A DNA stretch of 64,000 nucleotides from positions 186,001-250,000 of the forward strand of contig JAAKBF010000019.1 in the NCBI GenBank assembly GCA_012656075.1, read 5' to 3'. The translations under genes were made by a program, and so were the position numbers. Origin of the DNA: Phytophthora hibernalis (lineage: Eukaryota; Oomycota; Peronosporomycetes; Peronosporales; Peronosporaceae). Positions within the stretch are counted from its first letter, which is position 1. Each line of letters begins with the position of its first letter. Below, in pieces: positions 32,652 to 42,992 of this stretch. The notes under the pieces are model-generated. The model was not told where the DNA came from and ran no database searches. It saw nothing but the letters and a program-made list of their open reading frames with translations.

Positions 32652-33749
32652 ATGGGCAAGGGACAGCAGCAACAATCGAATACACAGACAGGCAGCAATG
32701 GCGATGGCGACGACGGGGACGTACTGGCAGGCTCCACCTTAGAAGACTACTTCGCTGCACACAAAGTGGGCGGGCACGTATCACAGCATTTGCTCAACAT
32801 CTCGACGGACAACAACGTCATGGCAACTGAAAAGGTCGAAGGCGAAGACACAAACAGCAAAGATGGCCTGGATCGGATACTCGCGACGGAGGGTGCCAAA
32901 ACATCAAAGCGGAAGAGCGAGCGAGTCGACTATGAAGATGATTACGAGTCCGAGACTTCACCTTCAAAGGAAAACCCACCGTCTGAGCTCGCGGGTATGA
33001 CGCTGAGTGACTATCTCCACGTGAATGAAGTCGATGACACAGCACAGGAAAAGCTGCCGAGAGCAGGATCTATCCGAGCATTACCACCTCAGCTCGCTGC
33101 AGCGGCGAAGAAGCTTGCTTCGACGTCCGACGTGAGTGGAATATCACTTGACCACTATTTGGGTGCCTCTCCGCAAGAGGCCACCACAGAAAATGCACGA
33201 GCCGACAAGAAATCATCCCCCAAGGGCAAGCGGACGAACAGCAAGCTGAAGCCCGCACTACCGCAAACCAAACCCACGCAGCAACCATTTTCAGTGAAAG
33301 GCAGTGGCCTCATACAGGGACCTCACTCCAACTCCACACAAAACTTGAGCTCTGATGAGGAAAGTGTCACTCCGGGCTCGATCTTGACCCCATTCCAGCG
33401 GCGTCAGAAGCGGAAAGATCGAGACAAAGCCAAACAGCAGCGGCATGTGGGAAACGGATCATCAATCTCCAAGGCGATTTTGATGGCTGAAGCAGCTTCA
33501 TCGCCATCTACGATTTTGTCTGTTCGTGATCGAGAAAAGCGGAAAACCTCGCTAACTGTGGTAAATCCACCCTCCCACCACTCGCACCATCCTGTCCACC
33601 ACGATTCACATTCATCGACCTCGAACTTTCAGCATCCTTTGCCCAAGCTGGCAGCGTCACCATCCGTGCGTAGCATACACCAAAAAGACCAAGATACAAG
33701 TAGCTATGATACTGGTGACGACACGGTCGCGAAACTCCCACCCTTATAA
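32652..33749 (+). CDS. Disordered protein with three short L-x-x-Y motifs
   Basis: 365 residues, one exon, open throughout. The sequence is rich in Ser, Lys, Gln and Asp and is probably largely unstructured. A short motif recurs three times: STLEDYFAAHKV (28-39), MTLSDYLHVNEV (116-127) and ISLDHYLGAS (164-173), each hydrophobic at fixed spacing inside otherwise polar sequence, as in short linear binding motifs. There are basic clusters (KRKSER, RRQKRKDRDKAKQQR) that could direct it to the nucleus, and a His-rich patch (HHSHHPVHHDSH). No family recognised. It converges with farnesyltransferase beta, whose stop lies 130 bp beyond. Confidence 0.65.
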   Translation: MGKGQQQQSNTQTGSNGDGDDGDVLAGSTLEDYFAAHKVGGHVSQHLLNISTDNNVMATEKVEGEDTNSKDGLDRILATEGAKTSKRKSERVDYEDDYESETSPSKENPPSELAGMTLSDYLHVNEVDDTAQEKLPRAGSIRALPPQLAAAAKKLASTSDVSGISLDHYLGASPQEATTENARADKKSSPKGKRTNSKLKPALPQTKPTQQPFSVKGSGLIQGPHSNSTQNLSSDEESVTPGSILTPFQRRQKRKDRDKAKQQRHVGNGSSISKAILMAEAASSPSTILSVRDREKRKTSLTVVNPPSHHSHHPVHHDSHSSTSNFQHPLPKLAASPSVRSIHQKDQDTSSYDTGDDTVAKLPPL

Positions 33750-33879
33750 CAAATGACAACGTGAAACCACAAAGTGAATACCCAGCGCAACACTTGATCG
33801 CGACGTCAAGATCATCGACCGTATAACTTCCATTTGGCAATATTCTGTGCAGGGTCCATGACAAGGCACTTCACCTGCT

Positions 33880-35440
33880 CTACTCCGGTTGGAAGGGGCC
33901 CTTCGCCTTGAAATACGCGATTGCCTTCATAGCCTTGTCGTAGCTAATGTTGTACGCAGGGTGCGTGCGCGCCACCAGGTTGGATGCATCTCCAAAAACG
34001 ACCGGCTCACCCCTGCCATCTCCGTGTTGTGCCACTGACAAACCACTCAGGCAATAGCACGAGTGATAGTGGTCACGCTGCTTGGCAGGCTTGTCACGTA
34101 GTCCGCCAGAAATCTCCTGTCCGCAGAGCAGAATGTACTTCTGCAACTGCTCTTGATGGCATTGATAGGGCACATCGTCACCGTATCGTTCTCGCACAAC
34201 GTCAGCCAGCAATGCTGGCACTGCACCCTGCCAGAAACTATAGCAGCCGTCCACAAGCTTGTTGGTACGTCCCTGGTAGCCACCTTCAAATGGCATCTGG
34301 CGGTTCGCAAGCCAATGCAAAAGTCCAGGCAGGTCTCGAATTTGATCAACAGCATCGAGAATGTAGAGTGCCGCCACGGAACAGAAAGCGTAGCCGCCAT
34401 GGGCTTCATTGCCCGGCTCACCACCAAAACCTCCCTCGTACGTCTGACAAGACAGTACGTAGTCCACCACGCCAGCCTTAAGCTCATCCGTCAAGATACC
34501 GTACAAGCTGGCGATGGAGATGACGCAGTACGTCACGCGGACATCCACCTCCCTGTTAGATCGGGCGCGGAAAAGATCGTTTAATTACACGTAAAGCAAC
34601 CCAACGCAGCAAAACCACAGAGCCACGCACCCTCCATCGTGAGCAGTGAAGGCTCCCGTGGCTGTGTGCTTCCGCGACAGGAAGAACCGGTACAGCGCCT
34701 GACGGTCAACCGTCTCCAGCGCCTCGGGTGTTCCCAGCAGAGCGAGCGTCAAGGACGACGCATAGTTGGTGGCAGTGTGACCCAACTGTTTCGGCCCTCC
34801 CCCAAAGCCTCCGTCGTGGTCGTTGTTCCAGCAAGGTTTCAGCGTTCCTGCACAAACACCATTTACAATTGTTAGTCTCAGCAGCAGCAACATCGGTTCA
34901 GTCATGACCTCTCACCGATGACACGCTCCGTCTCTTCCACGGGGAGTGCACCCAGCAGCTCCAACGCGTGAAGGATCCAATAGATAATCCACGGCCGACT
35001 ACAAAGTAAAATCATTTCACCAGTCGTTTCGGCACATTAAAGCTCCAATTTCAGCAGCTTTTTCAATGCAACCTCGTTGCTGATACCTCGCATCCAGAGC
35101 CACGAAACCCGACGAAAGCCGCGTCAGGCCACGCTTCAAATACTCGATGTGCTTCTCCCGCATCAACAGTGGCTGTTAAAACACATCAACAGTGTTAGAA
35201 CCCTGCTAGAAAGAATTAAACAGATAAAACAACGTTAAAGCATGCCTCGAGGTTCGTGTTGATGAAGCTCAGCTGCTGCAGCTGCAACTGCTGATTCAAC
35301 GGCAGCTCCGGTAGCGGGAAGAAGAATAGGCTGCAGCTGGACTCGCACTCCTCCTGGTCCATGGACGTGCGCGTCTCCAGGCCGTCGTTGCGGAAGCGGT
35401 AGCGCTCCATCACCGTGAATTCCAGCTCGGTGGTGCTCAT
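33880..35440 (-). CDS. FNTB: Protein farnesyltransferase subunit beta
   Basis: Five exons (35246-35440, 35087-35172, 34916-34998, 34631-34847, 33880-34552) give about 417 residues. The enzyme transfers farnesyl to the Cys of CaaX proteins such as Ras together with an alpha subunit. Zinc ligands are visible: Asp and Cys in LVDGCYSFW and His in DHYHSCYC. The alpha-alpha barrel repeats are marked by GGFGGGPKQLGH, CQTYEGGFGGEPGNEAHGG, MPFEGGYQGRTNKL and ISGGLRDKP. LDASRPWIIYWILHALELL is the conserved N-terminal region and is assembled across an exon junction. Intron 1 has either a GC donor (GAG|GCATGC) or a GT donor 12 bp further on; both keep frame. No indel is needed. Confidence 0.9.
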
Positions 35441-35627
35441 GGTCGAAAATGAGGGAGACAATAAAACGTTAATTTAGTGAATAAACGAATGCCAGAAAGA
35501 GGTAGATTCCAGTGACAAAAGAAGGTGGTATCACTTCAACATGGCCGTGAAACATCGTTCAGTCCACTACGTGTACCAGGCTAGATACCGGTAAACTAGC
35601 TTCACAGCAGCCCCCTAGCCCATTTGA

Positions 35628-36845
35628 CTAATAGCCGCTGGCCCAGTCTACTTGATATTGGAGTGGCTGCTTGGTGATGTACGCATTGAGGTTCGGCTCG
35701 AACACGTCAGCGATGTCCTCGTTGAAGCAGTAGGCGGCGACGTGGGGGTCAGGAAGACCTTGGGGTTGTGCCACAGCTGGCTATCCTTGGGCAGCGGCTC
35801 TTTCTCGAACACGTCCACTACGACCTTGGAGAACCACTGGCTGTCGAGCGCGTGCACGATGCTTTTCTCGGAGATGACATCGCCTCGCCCGACGTTGATG
35901 AAGACGGGCTTCTTCTCGGAGCACACGTGAAGATTCGTTTCATTCAACAGGTACTTGGTCGCTGGCGTGCTTGGCAAGATGCTCACGATGTAGTCCGACG
36001 ACCGCAGAACATCTTCTAGGCCAGTTGATATGCGGTGTGCACAGTCCTTGAAAATTTCATCCTCATCGCCACGCAACATCCGCTTGAAGCCTAGCACGTT
36101 GAAACCAGCCAGCTTCGCTAGCTTGCCGATTGCTTGACCAATGGATCCAAGCCCCAAGATGCCGACTGTGACGGACTGGAATGGTCGATATCTCAATGAC
36201 TGAGGATCGAACACCTTCTGCTGCTGCATCGCGTACGCTTCGTGGAACTTACGCTCCAAAGTCACGACCCAGCTGCAGTCAACAGAGCACACACGACAAC
36301 AGTTGAATTACGACAAGAAGCACATGCTTATGGCAGGACTCGATGAACGTACCCGAAGACGTATTGTGCTAGTCCATTAATGCCGCCAGCTCGTGTCAGC
36401 TTGAAAGAAGGCAGCGGGGCGTCCTTTTCCAGTAAATTCAGGTACTGCTCAACTCCAGCATACGTTCCCTGCACCCACTGCACGTTTGTGAGCAAATGTT
36501 GCAGGTTCTTGGGCAGTCCGGTCTCTGGAGTCAGCAGCAGTGGTGCGCAGTTGTGTGCGTCGCTCAGCACGATTGTCGCCTGTGCCAGCACTTCCTGCTG
36601 GTCTTCTGTGAGCTCCCACTTCGTCTCCACTAACACAGCCTCGTTTTCATCAGTTTTGGCACCTGGAGCAGCAGCCTGTACGCCCTGAGAAGGCGGGAAC
36701 GTTGGCAGGGAAGCGTCACGAACTCCAGTACGCCAGACTGGAACAGAGATCGAGCAGGAGTTTCCGTCACCAGCAGCCTCTCTTTCACAGCGTCTGCCAG
36801 TCCGTCCTTGAACGTGATGATCGGGATCCGGAGTTTCGTCGCCAT
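35628..36845 (-). CDS. D-2-hydroxyacid dehydrogenase, paralogue 4
   Basis: Two exons with an 80-bp intron (36273-36352, GTACGT...CTGCAG), the only paralogue here with an intron; it falls where the others read FGYVT, giving FGWVVTLERKF. Starts MATKLRIPIITFKDG at 36845. Motifs are TVGILGLGSIGQAIG, VFINVGRGDVISE and VFEKEPLP. Two one-base gaps in C runs break the frame: near 36716 (CCC should be CCCC, giving VTLPLPTFPPSQ) and near 35750 (giving VFLTPHVAAYCFNEDIADVF with the catalytic His). Ends DWASGY. It is the most divergent of the four. Confidence 0.82.
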
Positions 36846-36852
36846 GACTGCC

Positions 36853-36865
36853 AGTTGCAAAGTGA
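36853..36865 (-). promoter_or_regulatory. Oomycete initiator element
   Basis: Minus-strand TCACTTTGCAACT, a near-consensus initiator 8 bases before the start codon of dehydrogenase paralogue 4. It has the same placement and core as the element of paralogue 1. Confidence 0.5.
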
Positions 36866-36979
36866 GACTGCTGGAAGCTCACCACCCCACGTGGTGATGG
36901 GCAGCCATGACGACGTACGAGTTGTACCGTAGGTGACAGATCTAAGTGCGACTAGCTAAAACGAAAACGACTTGAATTA

Positions 36980-37630
36980 CTGTAAAACCTGTGATAATGC
37001 CCCATGGGGTACTGCGTTAGTGCCCCACGGCTAGGGTGGGGTACTATTTTAGGTGGGGTACTATTTTAGGTGGGGTACAATTAAAGGCATGGGGCACTAT
37101 GAACACGAACGTCAAGTTAGGACGAGCGTTCGATCAGATATCAATCTCAGTAATTGCGTCGGTAAAGTCGTCCTCAGAGTCCGCCCTCCTTCCTTCCCCG
37201 CTAGCTTCTTCGGAAGCTTAAGAAACGGTGTCACGTTGGTTTCGATTACACAGCATCTGTACATGTAGATTCAAATTCGTGCCTGAAATACATGTACCGG
37301 TACATTAATACTTCATAGAATTAGAGTAGTGGATGTTGAACTCGTTTGATCAACGCCTGCTCATGCACAATAAACTTCGCCCAGCGCTGAACAATTGCCT
37401 CCGGGTTCAGGTCTGCTCGTGGCGCCACGAAGAGAGTGTTTCGCGCCAGAAAACCTGAAGTTGAAGGGTGCTGGGGTACTATTAAAGGGTAAGGGTACAA
37501 TTAGAGGGGTGGGGTATTATTAAAGGCTGGGGCACTGTAGGATGTCACGGTGACATTGTCACCACTTCGGTGTCAACTTTTTGGGGGTGGGGCACTATTA
37601 GAGGGTGGGGCACAATCACAGGTTTTACAG
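36980..37630. mobile_element. TA-flanked inverted-repeat transposon, 651 bp
   Basis: Left terminus CTGTAAAACCTGTGATAATG followed by CCCC, and right terminus GGGG followed by CACAATCACAGGTTTTACAG, are inverted repeats matching at 22 of 24 positions. A TA dinucleotide flanks each end (36978-36979 and 37631-37632), as for Tc1/mariner/pogo insertions. Subterminal GGGGTACTATTTTAGGTG-like repeats follow at both ends (two near-perfect copies at 37040-37075, further ones at 37470-37605). On the minus strand about 37320-37460 stays open and reads RADLNPEAIVQRWAKFIVHE, which looks like a transposase remnant. Probably a deletion derivative without its own transposase. Confidence 0.75.
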
Positions 37631-37679
37631 TATGTACGGTTACGAGGCCAAAATGGCTACACTCCATGACCCGGAGACT

Positions 37680-38850
37680 TTACAGCTTGGGAGTGCCCTT
37701 GTTGAGGTCCACGACGATCTTGCCAATGTTCTTGCGCTCGTACATGTAGTCGATGGCGTTGGGGATGTCCTCGAGGCCGTAAAAGTTGGACGGATCCACG
37801 CCTGCGTTCAGGACGCCACGCTGCACGAGCGTCGTTAGCTTCTTGGTGTGCGCCTGCGTTTCGCGGAAGTAGTCGTTGTAGAAGAAGCCGCGCACGGACG
37901 CCGACTTGGCCAGCAGCTTGGACGGCAGCGGCGTCGTGGCCTTGTTGGGCTTGTGCTTCCACGTGCTCGAGTCTTGGTAACCAGCGATGGCTCCGATGAC
38001 GATGATGCGGCCCTTGCGCGCGATGTTGTTCACGCACGCCTCGAACATCTCGCCGCCCACGCTCTCGAACACGAGGTCCACGCCGCGCGGATACTCCTTC
38101 TTGAGCACGTTGTACACCTTCTCCTCGCGGTAGTTGATGGGGCGGTCGCAGCCAATGGAGCGCAGGTACTCCACCTTGTCAGGCGAGCTGCACGTGCCGA
38201 TGACGTGGTTGCCGGCGAGCTTGGCCAGCTGCACGGCGAACTGGCCCGTGGCGCCGGCAGCAGCAGTGATCAGCACCGTCTCACCGTGCGTCATGTGGCC
38301 CACGTGCTCCAGTGCTATCGACGCCGTGAGACCGCACACAATGATAGGCATCACCTCCGGGACCGCAGCAGGAACCTTCACCAGGAATCGCTCCTTGGCC
38401 ACCAGGTGCTCCGCGAAGGCGCCGTAAGCTGTGAACAAGTCGTCAATCTACAGCCAATTATTCAAATTGACAGTGCGATACTCACACGTGGAAGCCACGG
38501 CGTCGCCCTTCTTGATCTTGGTCACGCCCGGCCCGACCTCGAGCACAACGCCCACTGCAAGAGACAAGTTAGTCGATAGGTCTGCAAGATAAAAACCTCA
38601 GAGTCTTACAGGCCTCGAAGCCGGTGTCGAAGGGCGGCTGCACGCCCGGCAGGTACGCGCCGTTGGTGTAGTTGATGTCGGACGCGTTGATGCCCACGTA
38701 CTTGGTCTTGACCAGCACCTCGCCCTGCTTGAGCGCCGGCACTTGGAACGGCACGATGGCTGTGCACTCGCGGAAGTTGGTGGACAGCTTCTGACACACG
38801 ATCTTGCGGGACTGCACCGTGGTGGAGGGGCTGGGGGAAGGAGGAGACAT
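37680..38850 (-). CDS. ZADH2: Zinc-independent quinone oxidoreductase / prostaglandin-reductase-3-like enzyme
   Basis: Three exons (38610-38850, 38486-38554, 37680-38428) give 352 residues. MDR superfamily reductase using NADPH on enones or quinones. Visible are the N-terminal substrate part YVGINASDINYTNGAY, the cofactor loop LITAAAGATGQFAVQLAKL, and the C-terminal GFFYNDYFRE and MYERKNIGKIVVDL, which match ZADH2 (PTGR3) rather than other quinone reductases. The structural-zinc cysteines are absent. The exon 2-3 junction restores STSYGAFAEHL. The start at 38850 (MSPPSPSP) is preferred; an in-frame ATG upstream exists. Animal relatives are peroxisomal or mitochondrial; no clear targeting signal is seen here. 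Confidence 0.8.
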
Positions 38851-39163
38851 GTAGGCAGCAGCGAAGGAATGCAGGAATGGCACGAGCTTTTGAGCTTGAG
38901 CGGCTTTCGTACGGGTGTTTAGTTGACACACGAAAACCTCTGTCATAACTTGTGTTAAGTGCAATTTGTTGAATAGATGTACAAATAAATTTTTTTACCT
39001 GTGATAATGAAAGTTGAAGCACATGGCGTGTTCCAAAATGGGACTTCTAACAACGCTAACAACTTCAAGGTAATTTCAAAATGCAACGTGAACGTACCGG
39101 TACATGAATATGAATGCCTATGCCTACATGATCAAAAACTGCATCAAAATATCTAGCGAATTC
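38851..39163. other. Intergenic region
   Basis: About 310 bases upstream of the ZADH2-like gene and downstream of the ClpB gene. No gene or repeat is seen. It should contain the ZADH2-like promoter and the ClpB 3' end. Confidence 0.4.
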
Positions 39164-41853
39164 TTACGGGGCCATCTCGACGTCAGCGTCCATGGGCTGA
39201 GAGACGTCAAACGACAGCTTGCCGCCGATCTCCGTGATTTCCACGTGGGTCTTGGCGTGTAGCTGCCCGGAGATAATAAGCTTGCTCAAGTCCGTCACGA
39301 CGTACTTCTCGATGTACCGCTTGATGGGACGCGCGCCGTACTGCGGCTCGTAGGACCTGTCCAGGATCACGTCCAGTGCGCTCATCGTCACATCCACCGA
39401 GATCTGCGACTCCTTCAGGCGGCTGATGACAGAGTCGAATTGCAGCAGCACGATCTGGCGAAGCTCCTTACGACCCAGCGGCTCGAACACGACAATGTCG
39501 TCCAGACGGTTCAGCAGCTCCGGTCGAATCGTGTGGCGCAGCTGCTGCAGCACCAACTCGCGCTGCTTCACGAACTCCTTCTTGGTGTCGCTCTCGGTCT
39601 CCACAAAGTCGTTCTCCGTCTTGATCTTCTTGCTTGCACGCGACGCGAAGTCGTTCTCAAAAAGAAGGTGCTCTGCGCCAATGTTCGACGTCATGATAAC
39701 CACCGTGTTAGCGAAGTCGACCGTGCGTCCGTGCGAGTCCGTCAGACGGCCATCATCGAGCACTTGCAGCAGAATGTTCAAAACCTTCGGGTGGGCCTTC
39801 TCGATCTCGTCCATCAGGATCACGTTGTACGGGTTGCGGCGCACAGCCTCCGTAAGCTGGCCTGGTGCAGAATCAAAGCCGACATATCCGGCGGGGCCCC
39901 GATCAAACGCGAGACGGTGTGCTCCTCCATATACTCGCTCATATCAATACGCACCATGTGCTTGTCATCGTCGAAGAGCTCGTAGGCCAACGCCTTGGCT
40001 AGTTCCGTCTTACCCACGCCAGTCGGGCCTAGGAACAGGAAGCTGCCAGTCGGTTGTCCCGTCCGAGCAAGACCTGCACGCGATCGGATCACGGCATCAC
40101 ACACGGCCTTCACGGCCTCCTCTTGTCCGACCACACGCTTGTGGATACGCTCCTCCAAATGCATGAGACGATCGCCCGTGCTCGACGTTAGTCGAGACAC
40201 CGGGATGCCCGTCCAGCGACCCACCACCTCGCAGATCTGGTCTTCTCGAACGACTTCCTCGACCATCTTGTGCTGGGTTTCATCTTCGTCTTCGCGCTTC
40301 TTAGCCTCCTCCGCAGAGGCGATCCGGCGTCGAACATCGGGAATGGCGTAGTATTGCAGATCGGATGCGGTCTGCAGATCTTGGTTACGTTCCGCCTGCT
40401 CTGCCTTCAGCTGCAGGTGCTGCAGCTTATCGCGGAGCTGGCGGATTTCGTTCACACGAGCCTTCTCAGCTTCGTGACGCAGGATCAGCGGACTCAGCTC
40501 GTCTTGAATCGTGTTCAGTTCCTCCTGCACCTTTTTCAGGCGCTGTTTGCTCATTTCATCCTTCTCCTTGGCGAGAGCAGTGGCCTCGACTTGAAGCTGC
40601 AGCTGACGACGCTCCAGTTCGTCGATGGCTTCAGGCTGGCTGTCTAATTGAACACGCACGTTGGCGCACGCTTCATCAATGATATCGATAGCCTTATCGG
40701 GCATGTATCGCTCCTTGATGTAGCGGTCGGCAAGCTTGGCAGCAGCTACCAGAGCCGCATCAAGGATCTGCACGCCGTGGTGTGACTCGTATCGCTCCTT
40801 CAGGCCTCGCAGTATGCTCACCGTGTCCGGGACCGACGGCTCCTTCACCAACACTTGCTGGAAACGACGCTCGAAGGCCTTGTCCTTTTCCACATGCTGG
40901 CGGTACTCGTCGAGCGTCGTTGCGCCAATGCATCGCAGCTCACCTCGCGCGAGCATTGGCTTCAGCAGGTTGGCCGCGTCCATAGCTCCCGAGGTTTGGC
41001 CAGCGCCGAGAATCAGGTGCATTTCATCGATGAACAGGATGATCTTGCCGTCGCTGTCCTTCACCTCCTTCAGCACAGCCTTCAGACGCTCCTCAAACTC
41101 ACCACGGTACTTGGCACCAGCGATCAGCGCTCCCATATCCAGGCTGATCAGCTTGCAGTTGAGCGACTCGGGCACATCGCCCACTACGATTCGGTGGGCG
41201 AGTCCTTCCACGATGGCAGTCTTACCCACTCCGGGCTCACCAATCAGCACTGGGTTGTTCTTGGTTCGTCGCGACAGGATGCGGATCACGCGTCGGATTT
41301 CTTCATCTCGACCAATTACAGGGTCGATCTTGCCAGCCTCAGCCAGCGCGATCAGGTCTTGGCCGTACTTGTTCAGCGCGTCGTAATTCTCCTCCGCCGA
41401 GGCGTTCGTGACGGGTCGACCGCCACGCATCTTCTGCACGGCGTCCTTGACCTGGTTCTCGTCCATCTGATTGGCCTTGAGCAGACCCGCGACCTGCGAG
41501 TTGTTGTATAGGGCCATGATCAGGTGGTCGGCGGCCAGGTGCGTGTCCTTCATATCCTTGCGCATCTTGTGCGCGTACTTGAGCATTTTCATGAGCGCCG
41601 AGTCGGCGCTAACGGAGTCAGGCGCCGGCGTCTGAGACGGCAGCTTCTTGAGCTGCGCCTGCACGTCTTGCTGGAAGCCGGCGGTGTTGCCGTGCACCAG
41701 GTCGGCGATGCGCTTGGCCGTGCCGTTCTTGTCGTCGAAAAGCGCGTAGGCCATGTGAAGCGGCGTGAGCTGCGAGTGACCCAACTCCTCCGCCATGTCC
41801 TGCGCATTGCGCAGGTATTCGTTGGTCTTGTCCGTGAATTCAGCGGGGTTCAT
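39164..41853 (-). CDS. ClpB: ClpB / Hsp101 disaggregase
   Basis: About 897 residues. Hexameric AAA+ chaperone that pulls polypeptides out of aggregates with Hsp70. It starts at MNPAEFTDKTNEYLRNAQ, the usual Hsp101 beginning; an in-frame ATG 54 bases upstream is less likely. Order of parts: N-domain, first AAA module with Walker A GEPGVGKT (about residues 205-212) and Walker B IILFIDEMHL, the coiled-coil M-domain (about 400-520), second AAA module with GPTGVGKT and VILMDEIEKAHP, and the pore loops. One base is missing near 39895 in CCCCGCCGG; adding it restores GAPPGYVGFDS. No organelle presequence, so probably cytosolic or nuclear. Upstream lie an initiator and a heat-shock element. Several antisense frames of 200 or more codons are shadows. 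Confidence 0.93.
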
Positions 41854-41878
41854 CGTTTCTGCGTGTTGTTTTTCGATC

Positions 41879-41893
41879 AAATTGGATAATGAG
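41879..41893 (-). promoter_or_regulatory. Oomycete initiator of the ClpB gene
   Basis: Minus-strand CTCATTATCCAATTT matches the oomycete initiator consensus and lies 26-40 bases upstream of the chosen ClpB start codon. If transcription starts here, the ATG at 41907 would be excluded, supporting the start at 41853. Confidence 0.6.
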
Positions 41894-41942
41894 GACGCCC
41901 AGACCATTTTGCCATTTTCGCTGTGGAGACAAAGACTTTGCT

Positions 41943-41956
41943 AGAATCTTCCAGAT
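41943..41956. promoter_or_regulatory. Heat-shock element
   Basis: AGAATCTTCCAGAT contains three alternating inverted nGAAn units (GAA, TTC, then GAT for GAA). It lies about 50-60 bases upstream of the ClpB initiator, the expected place for HSF binding in a heat-shock gene. Confidence 0.5.
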
Positions 41957-42090
41957 CGTACTTAGAAGCCGACCTTACTAAATCCAAGTTAAAAGCTGTG
42001 ACACGGATAGCCCCGTCATTGATTGGCTGGCCACTTCAACATAGACCACAGTGAAAATGCATCGAGAAGAGTCGCGCAAATTCGAGTGCG

Positions 42091-42920
42091 TTGGTCCTAA
42101 TAAGACGGCTATCAATATCTGCTGCTGTGCTCTCAGAAAAGCGAGGTTTGTACGAGCGGGTTGCTATGGCGCTGCGCAGTTCTGCGGAGATGTTTGACGA
42201 GGCTCACCGCATCGAGCATCAGCTGCAGATCGACTTCGACCGATACGATCGGAGACAGGAGCTCTTCCGCAAGAAATTTGCCGCGGAGACGAGGAAGCAG
42301 AACCAGGGAATATGCGATGGAGCCGTCGCCAGTAGTGCCGCGTCTACAAACGAGGCGGCGTTATTATTTGCGCAGTACGACAAGTCTCTAGGCACCGACG
42401 ACGATGAAATCCGCAGCAAGGGCTCCCATTCTTCGACCACTTCCGGAGGAGACGCACTGCGTCAGAGAAGGACAAGTACCCCGAGCTGTTTCGAGCGCTT
42501 TCGTGCTTTTACAACCCTCCCGACGCAGCAACCGACGTAGTCTGCGAGCTGTGTTTTGGATTCCGGAGCGCGTCAATGGTACAGCCGCTGCCAACGCCTT
42601 GGACCGAGTACTGCGACGAGACGACGGAGAAACACTACTTCTACCACTCCAGCACACGGCAAGTGCGATGGCACCCGCCGCCAACAACCGACCCAGTTAG
42701 TGCACTGGTTTTTGAGCAGACAAACTCAGTCTATACGGTCTGCCACTGCATCCCATCCACAGAGCGACGGCGGCGACTCATGCAGAAGTTCCGTGAGCAC
42801 GCGTTGCAGATGGCTAGAGCGGAGGCGGAAAAACGAGACCGCCACCTACGCGGTGCCTTCATTTCTCTTGCCATGTCGTTGGTACCGCATTCAGGCCAAG
42901 ACAAACAATCAAAGCGATAG
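42091..42920 (+). CDS. WW-domain protein
   Basis: About 275 residues after bridging one missing C near 42427 (CTCCCATTC to CTCCCCATTC), which turns a noisy frame into KGSPFFDHFRRRRTASE, then FYNPPDAATDVVCELCFGF. A single WW domain follows (PWTEYCDETTEKHYFYHSST, then RQVRWHPP), which binds proline-rich peptides. The N-terminal part is helical (HRIEHQLQIDFDRYDRRQ). The C-terminus has a charged helix (RRRRLMQKFREHALQMARAEA). The start may be 42091 or the later ATG at 42166 (MALRSSAEM). Function unknown. It converges with the OGFOD3 gene. Confidence 0.6.
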
Positions 42921-42992
42921 AGAGGAAGACGTAGTGGTCAATTTAGGACAAAACTGACGATTCCTGATGAAACATTCACCAGTGGAAATTCT

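Noticed and set aside
40736..41511. Two plus-strand frames of more than 215 codons over ClpB
   Set aside because: Antisense to conserved AAA+ sequence and without family resemblance.
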